Notes: generated by a model from the letters alone, not told the origin. A stretch of 33,869 bases of DNA from Lachnospiraceae bacterium (GCA_011959925.1 BLMD01000392.1:1-33869), one strand, 5' to 3'. Counted from the stretch's first letter, positions 8,618-16,785 are shown. Numbers and translations are program-made.

Positions 8618-8660
8618 TACGTTTATTTTCCGCGGTTCGAATTCTGGTACGTTTATTTTC
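8618..8660 (+). repeat. Direct repeat TACGTTTATTTTC, two copies 30 bp apart
   Basis: The 13-mer occurs at 8618-8630 and 8648-8660, exactly 30 bases apart, in a stretch without a clear gene. Equal phase (about three helical turns) could mark a protein-binding site. No function is known to me. Confidence 0.5.
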
Positions 8661-8692
8661 GAGTTTTTTACGATTGGTCATGAAAAATAACT

Positions 8693-8911
8693 ATGCCGAT
8701 TGGCTTTTCAAACGATATTGAAAAAAGTGCGTATCAAAATTATTATATTAACCTTGGGTTTGATGAAGAGAAAGTTAATAAATTCAATTTAGTTAGTGGG
8801 TCGGAGATAGAGGGACGTCGTTTTTGCGGCATCCCCTCTGTCATTCCCAGGCAAAGATTTTTTTATAAAGCCTTTTGGACAGAATACGAATGTGGATGGA
8901 GTATGAAGTAA
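8693..8911 (+). CDS. Doubtful short ORF (72 aa)
   Basis: An open frame starting MPIGFSNDIEKSAYQNYYIN with no convincing ribosome binding site. Composition is protein-like, with the segment LGFDEEKVNKFNLVSGSEIE, but I recognise no family. It may be a gene remnant between the ABC unit and the toxin-antitoxin pair. Confidence 0.25.
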   Translation: MPIGFSNDIEKSAYQNYYINLGFDEEKVNKFNLVSGSEIEGRRFCGIPSVIPRQRFFYKAFWTEYECGWSMK

Positions 8912-8923
8912 AGATTGCTCTTT

Positions 8924-8940
8924 TGATAATATTCTGATAA
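8924..8940 (+). promoter_or_regulatory. Possible operator, TGATAA repeated 11 bp apart
   Basis: TGATAA at 8924-8929 and 8935-8940 is repeated one helical turn apart, 41 bases before the antitoxin start. Antitoxins of this class usually repress their own promoter, so this is a plausible binding site. No clean -35/-10 pair with standard spacing is visible. Confidence 0.3.
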
Positions 8941-8980
8941 AATTAGGATAGAATAAGTAACGAGAAAGGAGTGCTTAAAC

Positions 8981-9241
8981 ATGATACAGATTCGGCCTGT
9001 TTCTGACCTTAGAAATAAATTCCCGGAGATTGAGACCATCGTAAACAATGGGGAGCCGGTCTACCTTACAAAGAACGGTTATGGCGCGATGGTAGTTTTA
9101 AGCCTGGAGGAGTATGCAGGCCTGACAGACAGTATTGAAATGAAACTTGATGAAGCTGACCGGCAGGCGGCTATATCGGAAGAGAGGCTTTCCCATGAAA
9201 CAGTCTTCCGTAATGCAAAGGGTGCGGTGTATGGAAAATAA
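8981..9241 (+). CDS. Phd/YefM-family antitoxin
   Basis: The 86-residue protein begins with the DNA-binding domain typical of Phd/YefM antitoxins: RPVSDLRNKFPEIETIVNNG, then EPVYLTKNGYGAMVVLSLEEY. A charged C-terminal tail follows that would wrap and neutralise the toxin. ATG 8981 follows GAAAGGAG. The gene overlaps the toxin gene by 11 bases, as is usual when the antitoxin is made first and in excess. It should bind its own promoter together with the toxin. Placed beside a partition module, it likely stabilises the mobile element by killing or arresting cells that lose it. Confidence 0.9.
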   Translation: MIQIRPVSDLRNKFPEIETIVNNGEPVYLTKNGYGAMVVLSLEEYAGLTDSIEMKLDEADRQAAISEERLSHETVFRNAKGAVYGK

Positions 9242-9545
9242 ACCCTATCAGCTCCGGTATTTGCCGATATTTGAGCAGGATTTAATCAGTACGGCGAATT
9301 ATATTACGAATGTTTTGAAAAATGAGGATGCGGCGCTTCGGCTGATTGATGATGTGGAGTCCGCTATCCTGGAAAGGCTGGATAATCCTGTTGCCTTTGA
9401 GCCATACCGTTCTGCAAAAAAGCGTGACCATCCTTATTATCGAATTTATGTGAGAAATTATGTTGTCTATTATGTGGTGATTGGCGATGTGATGGAGGTT
9501 CGGCGCCTGATATATGGTGCAAGGGATACCGACAGCCACTTATAA
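9231..9545 (+). CDS. RelE/ParE-family toxin
   Basis: The 104-residue product starts MENKPYQLRYLPIFEQDLIS and shows the ParE/RelE fold pattern: an N-terminal strand, helices with AALRLIDDVESAILERLDNP, then strands YYRIYVRNYVVYYVV and VMEVRRLIYGARD. Members are either ribosome-dependent RNases or gyrase poisons; the sequence alone does not settle which, though the pairing with a Phd-type antitoxin is common to both. ATG 9231 is chosen over an upstream in-frame ATG at 9147 because AAAGGGTG precedes it and because this is the family's usual N-terminus. The upstream ATG would bury most of the antitoxin tail. Confidence 0.88.
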   Translation: MENKPYQLRYLPIFEQDLISTANYITNVLKNEDAALRLIDDVESAILERLDNPVAFEPYRSAKKRDHPYYRIYVRNYVVYYVVIGDVMEVRRLIYGARDTDSHL

Positions 9546-9737
9546 CGAATACAGGATCCAGAGCAGTTAGTCTTTGATGATTAGCTGCTTTTTTGTATGT
9601 TTCTTTTTTATAATGCGTATTTTGGTTGTAAATGCGTATATTAAACCGTGTAATGATTATATAGGTTATCTACTTATGGAAACTGTTTTTCTATTCATAG
9701 GCATAGAAAATATTTTTGAAATTCAGGAGGTTTTATT
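9546..9737. promoter_or_regulatory. AT-rich leader of the ParM-like gene with AATGCGTAT repeats
   Basis: This 190-base AT-rich gap holds two copies of AATGCGTAT (9612-9620 and 9631-9639), 19 bases apart, and ends with AGGAGG before the ParM-like start. In ParMRC systems the centromere and operator parC lies upstream of parM and consists of short direct repeats, so this is a candidate site. Two copies are few compared with known parC arrays. Confidence 0.35.
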
Positions 9738-10658
9738 ATGTTGGTATCCATCGATCATGGCAACTATGCCATAAAAACGCCGAATGACTCATTTGTATCC
9801 GGTCTTTCCGAACATACGGCCAAGCCGCCAATGGCAGAAGAGATATTGGAGTATGACGGAAAATTTTGGACTTTGAGCGGGCAGCGGTTAAGTTATATGA
9901 GGGATAAAACCTGTGATGACCGCTATTTTATTCTGTCTTTATTTGCCATAGCGAAGGAAATGGAACGGTCCGGGTATTATTCCCCGCTGGAACAGATCCA
10001 GTTAGCAGTCGGCCTCCCGCCTGAACATTATGGTATACTGAAAGATAAGTTTGCCGGTTATTTCAAACGGGGAATCGTTTCATTTGCGTATAAGGACAAG
10101 CCCTATACGGTGATGATCAACCGTGTTATGGTATTTCCGCAGGCATATGCCGCCGTAGTGCCGCAGAGCAGCCTGGTTGTGCATACGCTCCGCATTTTCA
10201 TTATTGACGTAGGCGGTTATACGACAGACGTGCTGCTCCTTCAGAATGGCAAGCCGGACCTTCAGTTCTGCCGTTCGCTTGAGACTGGCATTATTACGAT
10301 GAATAACGAAATCATTCGCAAAGTCGGCGCCTTGCACGATATGCTGATCAGCGATGAACATATCACGGCTGTGCTGCGGGGCGAAGACAGTGTCATACTT
10401 CCGGATGACGTGAAAACGGCAATCTATGAGGCGGCAAAGCAGCATGCAAATGATATTTTGAACCGCCTGCGCGAGCTTCAGGTGGATCTGCGTGCGAATC
10501 CCGCTGTATTTATCGGAGGGGGCAGCATCCTGCTTCGCCCGTTTTTTGAGGCGTCGCGGCTGGTGGCAAAAGCTGATTTTGTGGAATCCGCCAATGCGAA
10601 TGCCCTTGGGTATGAAATGCTGGCAAGGAAACAGCTTTCCCTTCGCCCTACCGAGTAA
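9738..10658 (+). CDS. ParM/StbA-like actin-family ATPase (306 aa)
   Basis: Actin-fold protein of the plasmid segregation type. The first phosphate loop is at the N-terminus (SIDHGNYAIK), the second at IIDVGGYTTDVLLLQNG (~155-170), and the adenosine motif is AVFIGGGSILLRPFF (~258-272). Length is within the range of ParM and Alp proteins. ATG follows AGGAGG at 8 bases. With the small gene just downstream it forms a type II partition pair that pushes replicated copies apart as filaments. Its presence in an integrative element suggests that the excised circle replicates or must be segregated. Confidence 0.85.
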   Translation: MLVSIDHGNYAIKTPNDSFVSGLSEHTAKPPMAEEILEYDGKFWTLSGQRLSYMRDKTCDDRYFILSLFAIAKEMERSGYYSPLEQIQLAVGLPPEHYGILKDKFAGYFKRGIVSFAYKDKPYTVMINRVMVFPQAYAAVVPQSSLVVHTLRIFIIDVGGYTTDVLLLQNGKPDLQFCRSLETGIITMNNEIIRKVGALHDMLISDEHITAVLRGEDSVILPDDVKTAIYEAAKQHANDILNRLRELQVDLRANPAVFIGGGSILLRPFFEASRLVAKADFVESANANALGYEMLARKQLSLRPTE

Positions 10659-10676
10659 TGGGCGGAGGGATGCGTA

Positions 10677-11039
10677 GTGAAAAAAGATGGAAAATATCGT
10701 TTTACCCTTCAGTTTGGGGCTGATTCAGAGGAACAGATCCGGGTAGGGGAATTCCTGGAAAGCTTGGGCAACAAAAAAAGCGCCGTTATGGTGGACGTGC
10801 TGAATGAGTATCTGGCGTCCCGCCCGGAATTACAAAAGGCGCATGGTAAAATAGAAGTGAAAGTCGCTTCCGGTTATAATCGGGATAGGATGGAACAGAT
10901 GATACGGCAGATAGTAGAAGAACATATTGCCAAGATGCAGTTAACCGAAATTCAGGCAGATGTCCCACAGGATAAAATCCCGGAAACAATGGAAGACGAT
11001 ATTGCGCAGATGCTTGACAATCTCGATTTGTTTCAGTAA
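10677..11039 (+). CDS. Small partner of the ParM-like protein (ParR-like adaptor?)
   Basis: The 120-residue product starts with GTG 10677, 6 bases after GGAGGG, and 18 bases after the ParM-like stop. The N-terminal part (KYRFTLQFGADSEEQIRVGE, then FLESLGNKKSAVMVDVLNEY) fits a ribbon-helix-helix DNA-binding fold. A basic middle and an acidic C-terminal tail (~95-120, AQMLDNLDLF) could bind the filament end. This is the position and size of ParR in ParMRC systems. The assignment rests on context and pattern; the sequence family is not firmly recognised. Confidence 0.65.
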   Translation: MKKDGKYRFTLQFGADSEEQIRVGEFLESLGNKKSAVMVDVLNEYLASRPELQKAHGKIEVKVASGYNRDRMEQMIRQIVEEHIAKMQLTEIQADVPQDKIPETMEDDIAQMLDNLDLFQ

Positions 11040-11050
11040 TGGCAAAAGTG

Positions 11051-11074
11051 GACCTGCTAAGGCTATGGCAGGTT
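11051..11074 (+). repeat. Hairpin at the left end of an IS200/IS605-type remnant
   Basis: GACCTGC (11051-11057) pairs with GCAGGTT (11068-11074), with one G-T pair, around a 10-base loop, 36 bases before the transposase start. IS200/IS605 elements carry subterminal hairpins that the Y1 transposase recognises, so this is probably the left-end structure. Confidence 0.5.
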
Positions 11075-11109
11075 CGCCAACCGTATTAAGGACAAAGGAG
11101 GTTATCCAT

Positions 11110-11229
11110 ATGGATAGTAATAATTTATCATATACGAAGTGGAATTGTAAATATCATATTGTTTTTGCACAAAAGTTCAGAAGGAAAATCATATATGAGC
11201 AGTTAAAGCGGGACATTGCAAATATATAG
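11110..11229 (+). pseudogene. tnpA: IS200/IS605 TnpA transposase, N-terminal remnant (39 aa)
   Basis: ATG 11110 follows AAAGGAGG. The product starts MDSNNLSYTKWNCKYHIVFA followed by KFRRKIIYEQLKRDIANI, the typical opening of Y1 transposases of the IS200 group, which are about 150 residues long. The frame stops after 39 codons, and the HUH motif and catalytic Tyr are absent. The following ~80 bases (to TAA 11306-11308) read in another frame as LYDLGLRSGYPIVWQAELEA, an unrelated C-terminal scrap I do not recognise. The insertion sequence is therefore dead and its right part has been replaced. Confidence 0.8.
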
Positions 11230-11371
11230 CTTTCAACTCTACGATCTTGGACTGAGGAGCGGCTATCCGATTGTGTGGCAGGCAGAGCTTGAGGCATTTT
11301 TTGAATAAACAAGGAAAATAATGGTAAGAATATTTTAGGAAGGTAAGAGATGGAGGTGAATATCAGCCATT

Positions 11372-11596
11372 ATGAAAGATAGTACGAATCAAATATCAAA
11401 TCTTACGGATCTTGTTGATATCAGGGACGTTAAAGTCGATTGCAGTCTTTCAACTGAAGAAAGGGTGCGGTCATATGTTGAACAGATTAAGAACCCGTAT
11501 TGTTTTCGCGTAGGTGATGTAAAGGTTCGTGTTTCCTATGCAGATAAAGCACAGTCATTGGATGATAGCTTCCGTGAAATGATAGCATCTATGTAA
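11372..11596 (+). CDS. Small conserved-type protein beside the recombinases (74 aa)
   Basis: The product begins MKDSTNQISNLTDLVDIRDV and contains LSTEERVRSYVEQIKNPYCF followed by VGDVKVRVSYAD. From memory it resembles small uncharacterised proteins (DUF6870-like) that sit next to serine recombinases in Lachnospiraceae elements. GGAGGTGA lies 12 bases or so before ATG 11372, slightly far but usable. No membrane segment or catalytic motif is seen. It could be an excision or directionality factor for the recombinases, but this is only suggested by position. Confidence 0.55.
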   Translation: MKDSTNQISNLTDLVDIRDVKVDCSLSTEERVRSYVEQIKNPYCFRVGDVKVRVSYADKAQSLDDSFREMIASM

Positions 11597-11697
11597 TGGA
11601 AATACCCAGGGGGTATACCTCTATGCCATTTGGCAGATGCATGGAAACAATTACCTGCGGTAAATCCACGAAAACGGCTGGATTTTGGAAGGACCTA

Positions 11698-11706
11698 TGC
11701 TATAAT
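11698..11706 (+). promoter_or_regulatory. Extended -10 promoter for the recombinase operon
   Basis: TGCTATAAT (11698-11706) is a perfect -10 with an extended TGn element, 108 bases before the first recombinase. No strong -35 is seen 17 bases upstream, which extended -10 promoters tolerate. Confidence 0.5.
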
Positions 11707-11763
11707 GAGTGTGGACAAAATCAGTGAACACCTTGCTGTTTATACGGATTTCCGTTATACATG

Positions 11764-11794
11764 CTTATGAAAACCTGTTTTTGGTTTTCATAAG
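11764..11794. repeat. 12-bp perfect inverted repeat before the recombinases
   Basis: CTTATGAAAACC (11764-11775) and GGTTTTCATAAG (11783-11794) form a perfect stem with a TGTTTTT loop, 20 bases before the first recombinase start. It lies between the promoter and the gene, so it could be an operator or an RNA hairpin in the leader. No T-run follows, which speaks against a terminator. Confidence 0.6.
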
Positions 11795-11814
11795 ACACAG
11801 ACAGGAGTGGCGCT

Positions 11815-13506
11815 ATGAAGCAAATACAGGACCAATTATTTAAGGTCGCCATCTACCTACGCTTGTCGAAGGATGATGGCGATTTTTCTTCTGCCGAAAA
11901 CGGAAAGTCGGAGAGCAATAGCATTCATAATCAGCGAGAGCTTTTGATGGCGTTTTTGGCAAAACATCCGGAAATGGAACTCTACGATGAGTATAAGGAT
12001 GATGGACGGACTGGCACAAATTTTGACCGGCCCCAGTTTCAGCGCATGATGGATGATGTGCGAAAAGGCAGCGTCAACTGTGTCATTGTTAAGGATCTAT
12101 CCAGATTCGGAAGAGACTATATTGAATGTGGAAAATATATCGAAAAAATATTCCCCCAGCTGGGCGTTCGGTTTATTTCCATAAATGACGGATTTGATAC
12201 AAGGGCGGCCGGCAGTGCAGACAGCATTGTCATTCCTTTTAAGAATCTGATTAACGATTCTTATAGCCGTGATATTTCTATTAAAGTGCGCAGCAATTTG
12301 GATGTAAAGCGCAAGAACGGGGAGTTTATCTCAAACTTTGCCGTGTACGGTTATAAGAAGGATCCGGAGAATAAAAACCAGCTCATTGTGGACGAAGATG
12401 CTGCGGAGGTTGTCAGGGACATTTTTAAATGGAAAGTTGAGGGTTTAAGCCCCAACAGGATTGCCGACAAGCTGAACGGACTTGGTATTCTTTCCCCTAT
12501 GGAATACAAGAAAGCCAGGGGAAGCAAGTTTAAAACGGAATTTAAAACAAATGGAAAAGCGCTCTGGAGCCATGTGGCTGTACGGAGGATACTGAAAAAC
12601 GAGGTATATGTAGGGGTATTGGTGCAGGGAAAACGCACAACGCCCAATTATAAGACAAAGAAATTCATCTATAAAAACGAAAGCGAATGGGTACGGGTGG
12701 AAGACCGCCATGATGCAATTATCTCCCGGCCTCAGTTCGACCTGGTACAGCAGCTGCTCCGTGAAGATACCCGCGCTAGTTCCGAAAAGAGAGAGGTGCA
12801 TCCCTATTGCGGGCGTATCTTTTGCGGGGATTGCGGGGCGCCTGCCGTCCGGAAAACCGCGGGTAGCTGCGGCAGGCGGTATGTCTACTATGTGTGCAGT
12901 GCAAATAAAGCAAACCGCGATGTCTGCAGCAAGCACAGCATACGGGAGGATGTTCTCGATAAAGCAGTTCTGGCAACGATTCAGCGGCAAATCGAAGTGA
13001 TTTTGGATATGGATCGTGCCATGCAGCAAATCGAAGCCCTTTCATGGGAAAAAGCGGAAATCAAAAAGATTGACGCCAACATTGAGTATCAGAACCAGGT
13101 AATTGAGAAAAACAATGCTTTGCGGCTTGGAGTGTATGAAGATCTCCGGGCAGGTATTTTAACAAAAGAAGAGTTTCTGACATTAAAAGAAGAGTTCATG
13201 GAGCGGATAGATACAGCAAAACAGCTGATAGAACAGCTGACCAGTGACAAATCCGGCATCCAGCACGGACTTAAGAAGCAGCAGAGCTGGCTGTCGGGGT
13301 TCCGGGAATATAAGAATATTTCAGAAATCTCCAGGATTATTGTCGTCAACCTGATTGAGCGGATTAACATTTTTGAAAACGCTGAGATTGAAGTGGTATT
13401 CCGCCAGCGTGACCAGTTTGCGAATATTATGTCTTTTCTGGAAGAACAGGAACAAAAGAAGGCGGCGAAAGGGGCAATCCCATTTCCAGGATTGGAGGTG
13501 GTGTAA
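11815..13506 (+). CDS. Large serine recombinase 1 (563 aa)
   Basis: Site-specific recombinase that cuts DNA through a phosphoserine link. The N-terminal resolvase domain (~10-165) has the catalytic Ser at 18 (YLRLSKDDGD) and the conserved Arg-rich helix KDLSRFGRDY. The recombinase domain (~175-290, GYKKDP...YVGVLVQGK) follows, then a zinc ribbon with CGRIFCGDCG and a later Cys pair (~335-375). A coiled-coil region (~400-500) completes it, as in TnpX/TndX-like integrases. Length is normal. It is first of three recombinases in one operon and ends directly at the start of the second (TAA then ATG). The three together are expected to integrate and excise the element. Confidence 0.93.
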   Translation: MKQIQDQLFKVAIYLRLSKDDGDFSSAENGKSESNSIHNQRELLMAFLAKHPEMELYDEYKDDGRTGTNFDRPQFQRMMDDVRKGSVNCVIVKDLSRFGRDYIECGKYIEKIFPQLGVRFISINDGFDTRAAGSADSIVIPFKNLINDSYSRDISIKVRSNLDVKRKNGEFISNFAVYGYKKDPENKNQLIVDEDAAEVVRDIFKWKVEGLSPNRIADKLNGLGILSPMEYKKARGSKFKTEFKTNGKALWSHVAVRRILKNEVYVGVLVQGKRTTPNYKTKKFIYKNESEWVRVEDRHDAIISRPQFDLVQQLLREDTRASSEKREVHPYCGRIFCGDCGAPAVRKTAGSCGRRYVYYVCSANKANRDVCSKHSIREDVLDKAVLATIQRQIEVILDMDRAMQQIEALSWEKAEIKKIDANIEYQNQVIEKNNALRLGVYEDLRAGILTKEEFLTLKEEFMERIDTAKQLIEQLTSDKSGIQHGLKKQQSWLSGFREYKNISEISRIIVVNLIERINIFENAEIEVVFRQRDQFANIMSFLEEQEQKKAAKGAIPFPGLEVV

Positions 13507-15216
13507 ATGGCCCGTGTATCCCGTAAGAGAGGAACAGAGAAAGCGGAGGGCTTCAAGGAGGCAGGGATTTACCATACTGGCATCTATCTTCGCCTTTCTG
13601 TGGAGGATAATGGCAAAAAGGATGCGGATTCCATGGAGAACCAGAAAAATCTGTTGATGGAATACGTCAGCGCAAGACCATATTTGATGCTGACGGATAT
13701 TTATATGGATAACGGATTTACTGGTACAGACTTTGAACGTCCGGAGTTTAACCGGATGCTGCAGGATGCAAGAGATGGCAGGATTCACTGTATTGTGGTA
13801 AAAGACCTGTCGCGTCTGGGGCGTAATTATGTAGAAGCCGGAGACTATATTGAAAAGGTGTTCCCATTCCTGGGAATCCGGTTTATTGCTGTGAATGATC
13901 ATTATGACAGTGATTCCCTGACGTCTGGCGATGAATTGGGAGCTTCTTTGAAAAATGTGGTAAATGACGTCTATGCCAAAGATATATCCCGAAAAGTGGG
14001 TACGGCAATGAAACAAAAGCGTCTGCGCGGCGAATATATTGGAAATTATGCCCCCTATGGATATCTGAAGGATCCGAAAGCTAAGAACCATCTGATTATA
14101 GACCAGGAGATTGCGCCAATTGTAGTTGAGATTTTTGAATTAAGGGCAAAAGGGGATGGTATCAATACAATCGCCAGAATATTAAATGAACGGGATATCC
14201 CGTCACCGGGACGGCTTCGGTATGAGCGTGGGATCATCACAAATAATAACAAGAAGGGGTCCGGGCTTCTCTGGAGCCGTCATGTTCTTTCAGATCTGCT
14301 GAAGAATGTTGTGTATATTGGGAACCTGGCCCAAGGGCGCAGCGCCAGCTGTCTTTATAAAGGAATCCCATTTCATTGGACAGAGGAATCGGAGTGGGAT
14401 CTAGTGGAAAATACACATGAAGCGATTATCAGTCCGGAACTATGGAAAAGGGTACAGGAAGTCACAGCCAGGAAGAGCCGGGAGGCAAAAGAATCGCATG
14501 GAAAATATGCGAACCTTCCGAAACGGGAAAATCCGTATGGCTCACTGCTGCGGTGCGCAGATTGCGGACGGGTCATCAAGCAGGTTCATGCGTACAATAC
14601 CTCTAAGCGGAACGGAACCGTGGTTTACTACAATTACAAATGTCCGGAGAATATTGAGCTTGGGCGTCTGGCGTGTCCAAAGAAGAATATCCGGGCGGCA
14701 GATTTGGATGAGGCAGTTCTTGCGACAATCCGAAAGCAGATGGAGATATTCATGGATACGCAGAAAATCTTGAAGGAATTGATTGCACAGGAAAAAGAAA
14801 CAGCAAAGCAGGAAGCGCCGATTTCGAGGGTCAAGGACATTCAAAAGGAAATTGACCGGCGAAAGGGCCTCTGCACAGCCCTCTATACGGATTTGAAAGA
14901 AGGGATTTTGACGCAGGATGAATATTTTTATGCGAAGATGCGCTATCAGGAAGAAATAGATTCTCTGGAAAAGGAGCTTTTGGAATTGAAAAGTATCCGG
15001 GGCAAGGCAAGCGAGGCGGCTCAGGGGGAAAAGAAGTGGGAACAGCTGATTTCGAAATATTATAAGGCACAGACACTGAACCCTGCCATGATGGAAGCCA
15101 TCGTAAAAGAGATCAAGCTGTATGCGGACAACAGCATATCCATTGAATTCCGCTATATGAATGAGTTTGAGGAACTGCTGCAGGAGTGCGAACGTATACG
15201 AAGGGAGGTTGCATGA
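13507..15216 (+). CDS. Large serine recombinase 2 (569 aa)
   Basis: Same architecture as its neighbours. The resolvase domain has catalytic Ser31 in IYLRLSVEDNG, the motif KDLSRLGRNY, and DMENQK-like Arg/Gln helices. The recombinase domain (~185-310) ends VYIGNLAQGR. The zinc ribbon has CADCGRVIKQ and a second pair CPENIELGRLACPKKN, and a coiled coil occupies ~430-510. The ATG abuts the stop of recombinase 1, and its ribosome binding site GGAGGTGG lies inside that gene. An N-terminal extension of about 20 basic residues precedes the fold. The three proteins are similar but clearly diverged, so they are likely specialised and not recent copies. Confidence 0.93.
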   Translation: MARVSRKRGTEKAEGFKEAGIYHTGIYLRLSVEDNGKKDADSMENQKNLLMEYVSARPYLMLTDIYMDNGFTGTDFERPEFNRMLQDARDGRIHCIVVKDLSRLGRNYVEAGDYIEKVFPFLGIRFIAVNDHYDSDSLTSGDELGASLKNVVNDVYAKDISRKVGTAMKQKRLRGEYIGNYAPYGYLKDPKAKNHLIIDQEIAPIVVEIFELRAKGDGINTIARILNERDIPSPGRLRYERGIITNNNKKGSGLLWSRHVLSDLLKNVVYIGNLAQGRSASCLYKGIPFHWTEESEWDLVENTHEAIISPELWKRVQEVTARKSREAKESHGKYANLPKRENPYGSLLRCADCGRVIKQVHAYNTSKRNGTVVYYNYKCPENIELGRLACPKKNIRAADLDEAVLATIRKQMEIFMDTQKILKELIAQEKETAKQEAPISRVKDIQKEIDRRKGLCTALYTDLKEGILTQDEYFYAKMRYQEEIDSLEKELLELKSIRGKASEAAQGEKKWEQLISKYYKAQTLNPAMMEAIVKEIKLYADNSISIEFRYMNEFEELLQECERIRREVA

Positions 15217-15219
15217 TGT

Positions 15220-16785
15220 ATGATGAGGTGTATCGCTGCATACCTGAGGCTTTCTCAGGATGATGTGGATATAGGGAACAATTCATGGAAGGATGAGAGC
15301 GACAGTATCCACAGCCAGCGCCTGTTGATTCAGCAGTATAGGAAAGAGCATACGGATTTAAGCAATCTTCCGGTCATAGAGTTTGTGGATGACGGATATA
15401 CGGGAACCAACTTTGACAGACCCGAATTTCAGCGTATGATTGAGAAGGTCAGAAGCGGAGAGGTTGTCTGTATCATTGTAAAGGATTTATCCCGGTTTGG
15501 AAGAAATTATCTGGAGGTAGGGGACTATCTGGAGCATATTTTCCCTTTTCTGGGTGTGCGGTTCATATCTGTCAATGACCATTATGACAGTAAGAGCTAT
15601 ATGGGGACAACCGGTGGAATTGATGTGGCGTTCCGTAATCTGATTTATCAGCGGTACAGCCAGGATCTTTCTGAAAAAGTAAAGTCTGCCATGCACCTTA
15701 AAATGTCAAGAGGACAGTATGTGACACATTGCCCCTATGGGTATAAGAAGAAACAGGGTGTGAAACATGAGATGATTCCGGATCCGGTAACGGCTCCAAT
15801 TGTGCGGGAGATTTTTGAAGCTACAATCGGCGGAATGAAATCCACGGAAATAGCCGCAATGCTGAATGCAAAACAGGTTCCTACGCCGATGGAGTATAAG
15901 AAGGTGAACAGGAAGATGCACAGTGACGCCATGTGGAGCCATCAAGCGGTCTTGCGTATTATTAAGGAATATAAGTATACGGGCGCCATGGTGAATTTTA
16001 AATGTGAAAATGAAACGATACGGGCGTCTGTCCAGCGCAAATGCAAGCCGGAGGAATGGGTGGTTGTGGAGAACCGACACGAGGCAATTGTGACACATGA
16101 GGAATATGAGGCCGCCAATGCAAAGCTGCGGAAAGTGAATTACAAAGGAGCGAAGCGGGGTGACCTTTCTGACCGTGTCTATTATTGCGCATATTGCGGC
16201 AGGCGGCTGCGGAAAACATTCGGCAATGATGAATACTATTCCTGCTCAACCAAGCTTTACCGCACGGATTCGCCATGCTGCCAGGTCAGATGGAGCCGCA
16301 CGGAAATTGAGGAAATAGTTTTGGCGGCGTATAAGGCGCAGCTTATGTTGATGAATGAAAGATATAAAAAGCTAAAATCCCAGCCGCAGTCAAATCCGCT
16401 CGAGGATTGCAGAAATGCGGGACAGAGTATCCAGAAAAACCTGGATGGGTTCACTTCCAAAAACCTGACCTTGTATGAGCAATACCGCGACGGCAAATTT
16501 GATAAAGAGGTATTCCTGAAAAAGAAAAACCAATTATTGCAGCAGAAGGAGGAATTACAGGCACAGCTTGCAAAGCTGCAGGAGCAGGAAGAGGAAATAA
16601 TCAGACAGCAGAAGGGCGAGGAGCAAAAAAACCAGGCGCTAAAGGCATCTGAGGATATGCTGGCAAAGGAAGAGGGTGAGATGCGGATCCAGATGTACGA
16701 TGCAATCGAGAAAGTGATTGTATATGTCGGAAAAGAGATTGATATTCATTGGAAGTTTGACCTCTCGTTTGAAAATATTCCATAA
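15220..16785 (+). CDS. Large serine recombinase 3 (521 aa)
   Basis: Resolvase domain with catalytic Ser12 (AYLRLSQDDVD) and KDLSRFGRNY. The recombinase domain (~165-275, GYKKKQ...YTGAMVNFK) and a zinc ribbon with CAYCGRRLRK and a CSTKLYRTDSPCCQVRWS segment follow. A strongly charged coiled coil (~400-490) comes near the C-terminus. It starts 3 bases after recombinase 2; GGGAGG at ~15203 serves ATG 15220 or ATG 15223. It is the last gene of the element: the SpoVT frame begins about 140 bases later, so the attachment site lies just downstream. No terminator follows, and transcription may run into spoVT. Confidence 0.93.
   Translation: MMRCIAAYLRLSQDDVDIGNNSWKDESDSIHSQRLLIQQYRKEHTDLSNLPVIEFVDDGYTGTNFDRPEFQRMIEKVRSGEVVCIIVKDLSRFGRNYLEVGDYLEHIFPFLGVRFISVNDHYDSKSYMGTTGGIDVAFRNLIYQRYSQDLSEKVKSAMHLKMSRGQYVTHCPYGYKKKQGVKHEMIPDPVTAPIVREIFEATIGGMKSTEIAAMLNAKQVPTPMEYKKVNRKMHSDAMWSHQAVLRIIKEYKYTGAMVNFKCENETIRASVQRKCKPEEWVVVENRHEAIVTHEEYEAANAKLRKVNYKGAKRGDLSDRVYYCAYCGRRLRKTFGNDEYYSCSTKLYRTDSPCCQVRWSRTEIEEIVLAAYKAQLMLMNERYKKLKSQPQSNPLEDCRNAGQSIQKNLDGFTSKNLTLYEQYRDGKFDKEVFLKKKNQLLQQKEELQAQLAKLQEQEEEIIRQQKGEEQKNQALKASEDMLAKEEGEMRIQMYDAIEKVIVYVGKEIDIHWKFDLSFENIP

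Noticed and set aside
8531-8660. Possible CRISPR-like array
   Set aside because: Only two copies of a 13-base repeat, no spacer series and no cas genes.
9574-9774. 66-codon plus-strand ORF before the ParM-like gene
   Set aside because: It is AT-rich and hydrophobic by composition, lacks a ribosome binding site and overlaps the real ParM-like start.
12445-13029. Long minus-strand ORF inside recombinase 1
   Set aside because: It is the shadow of a strongly supported coding frame on the other strand.
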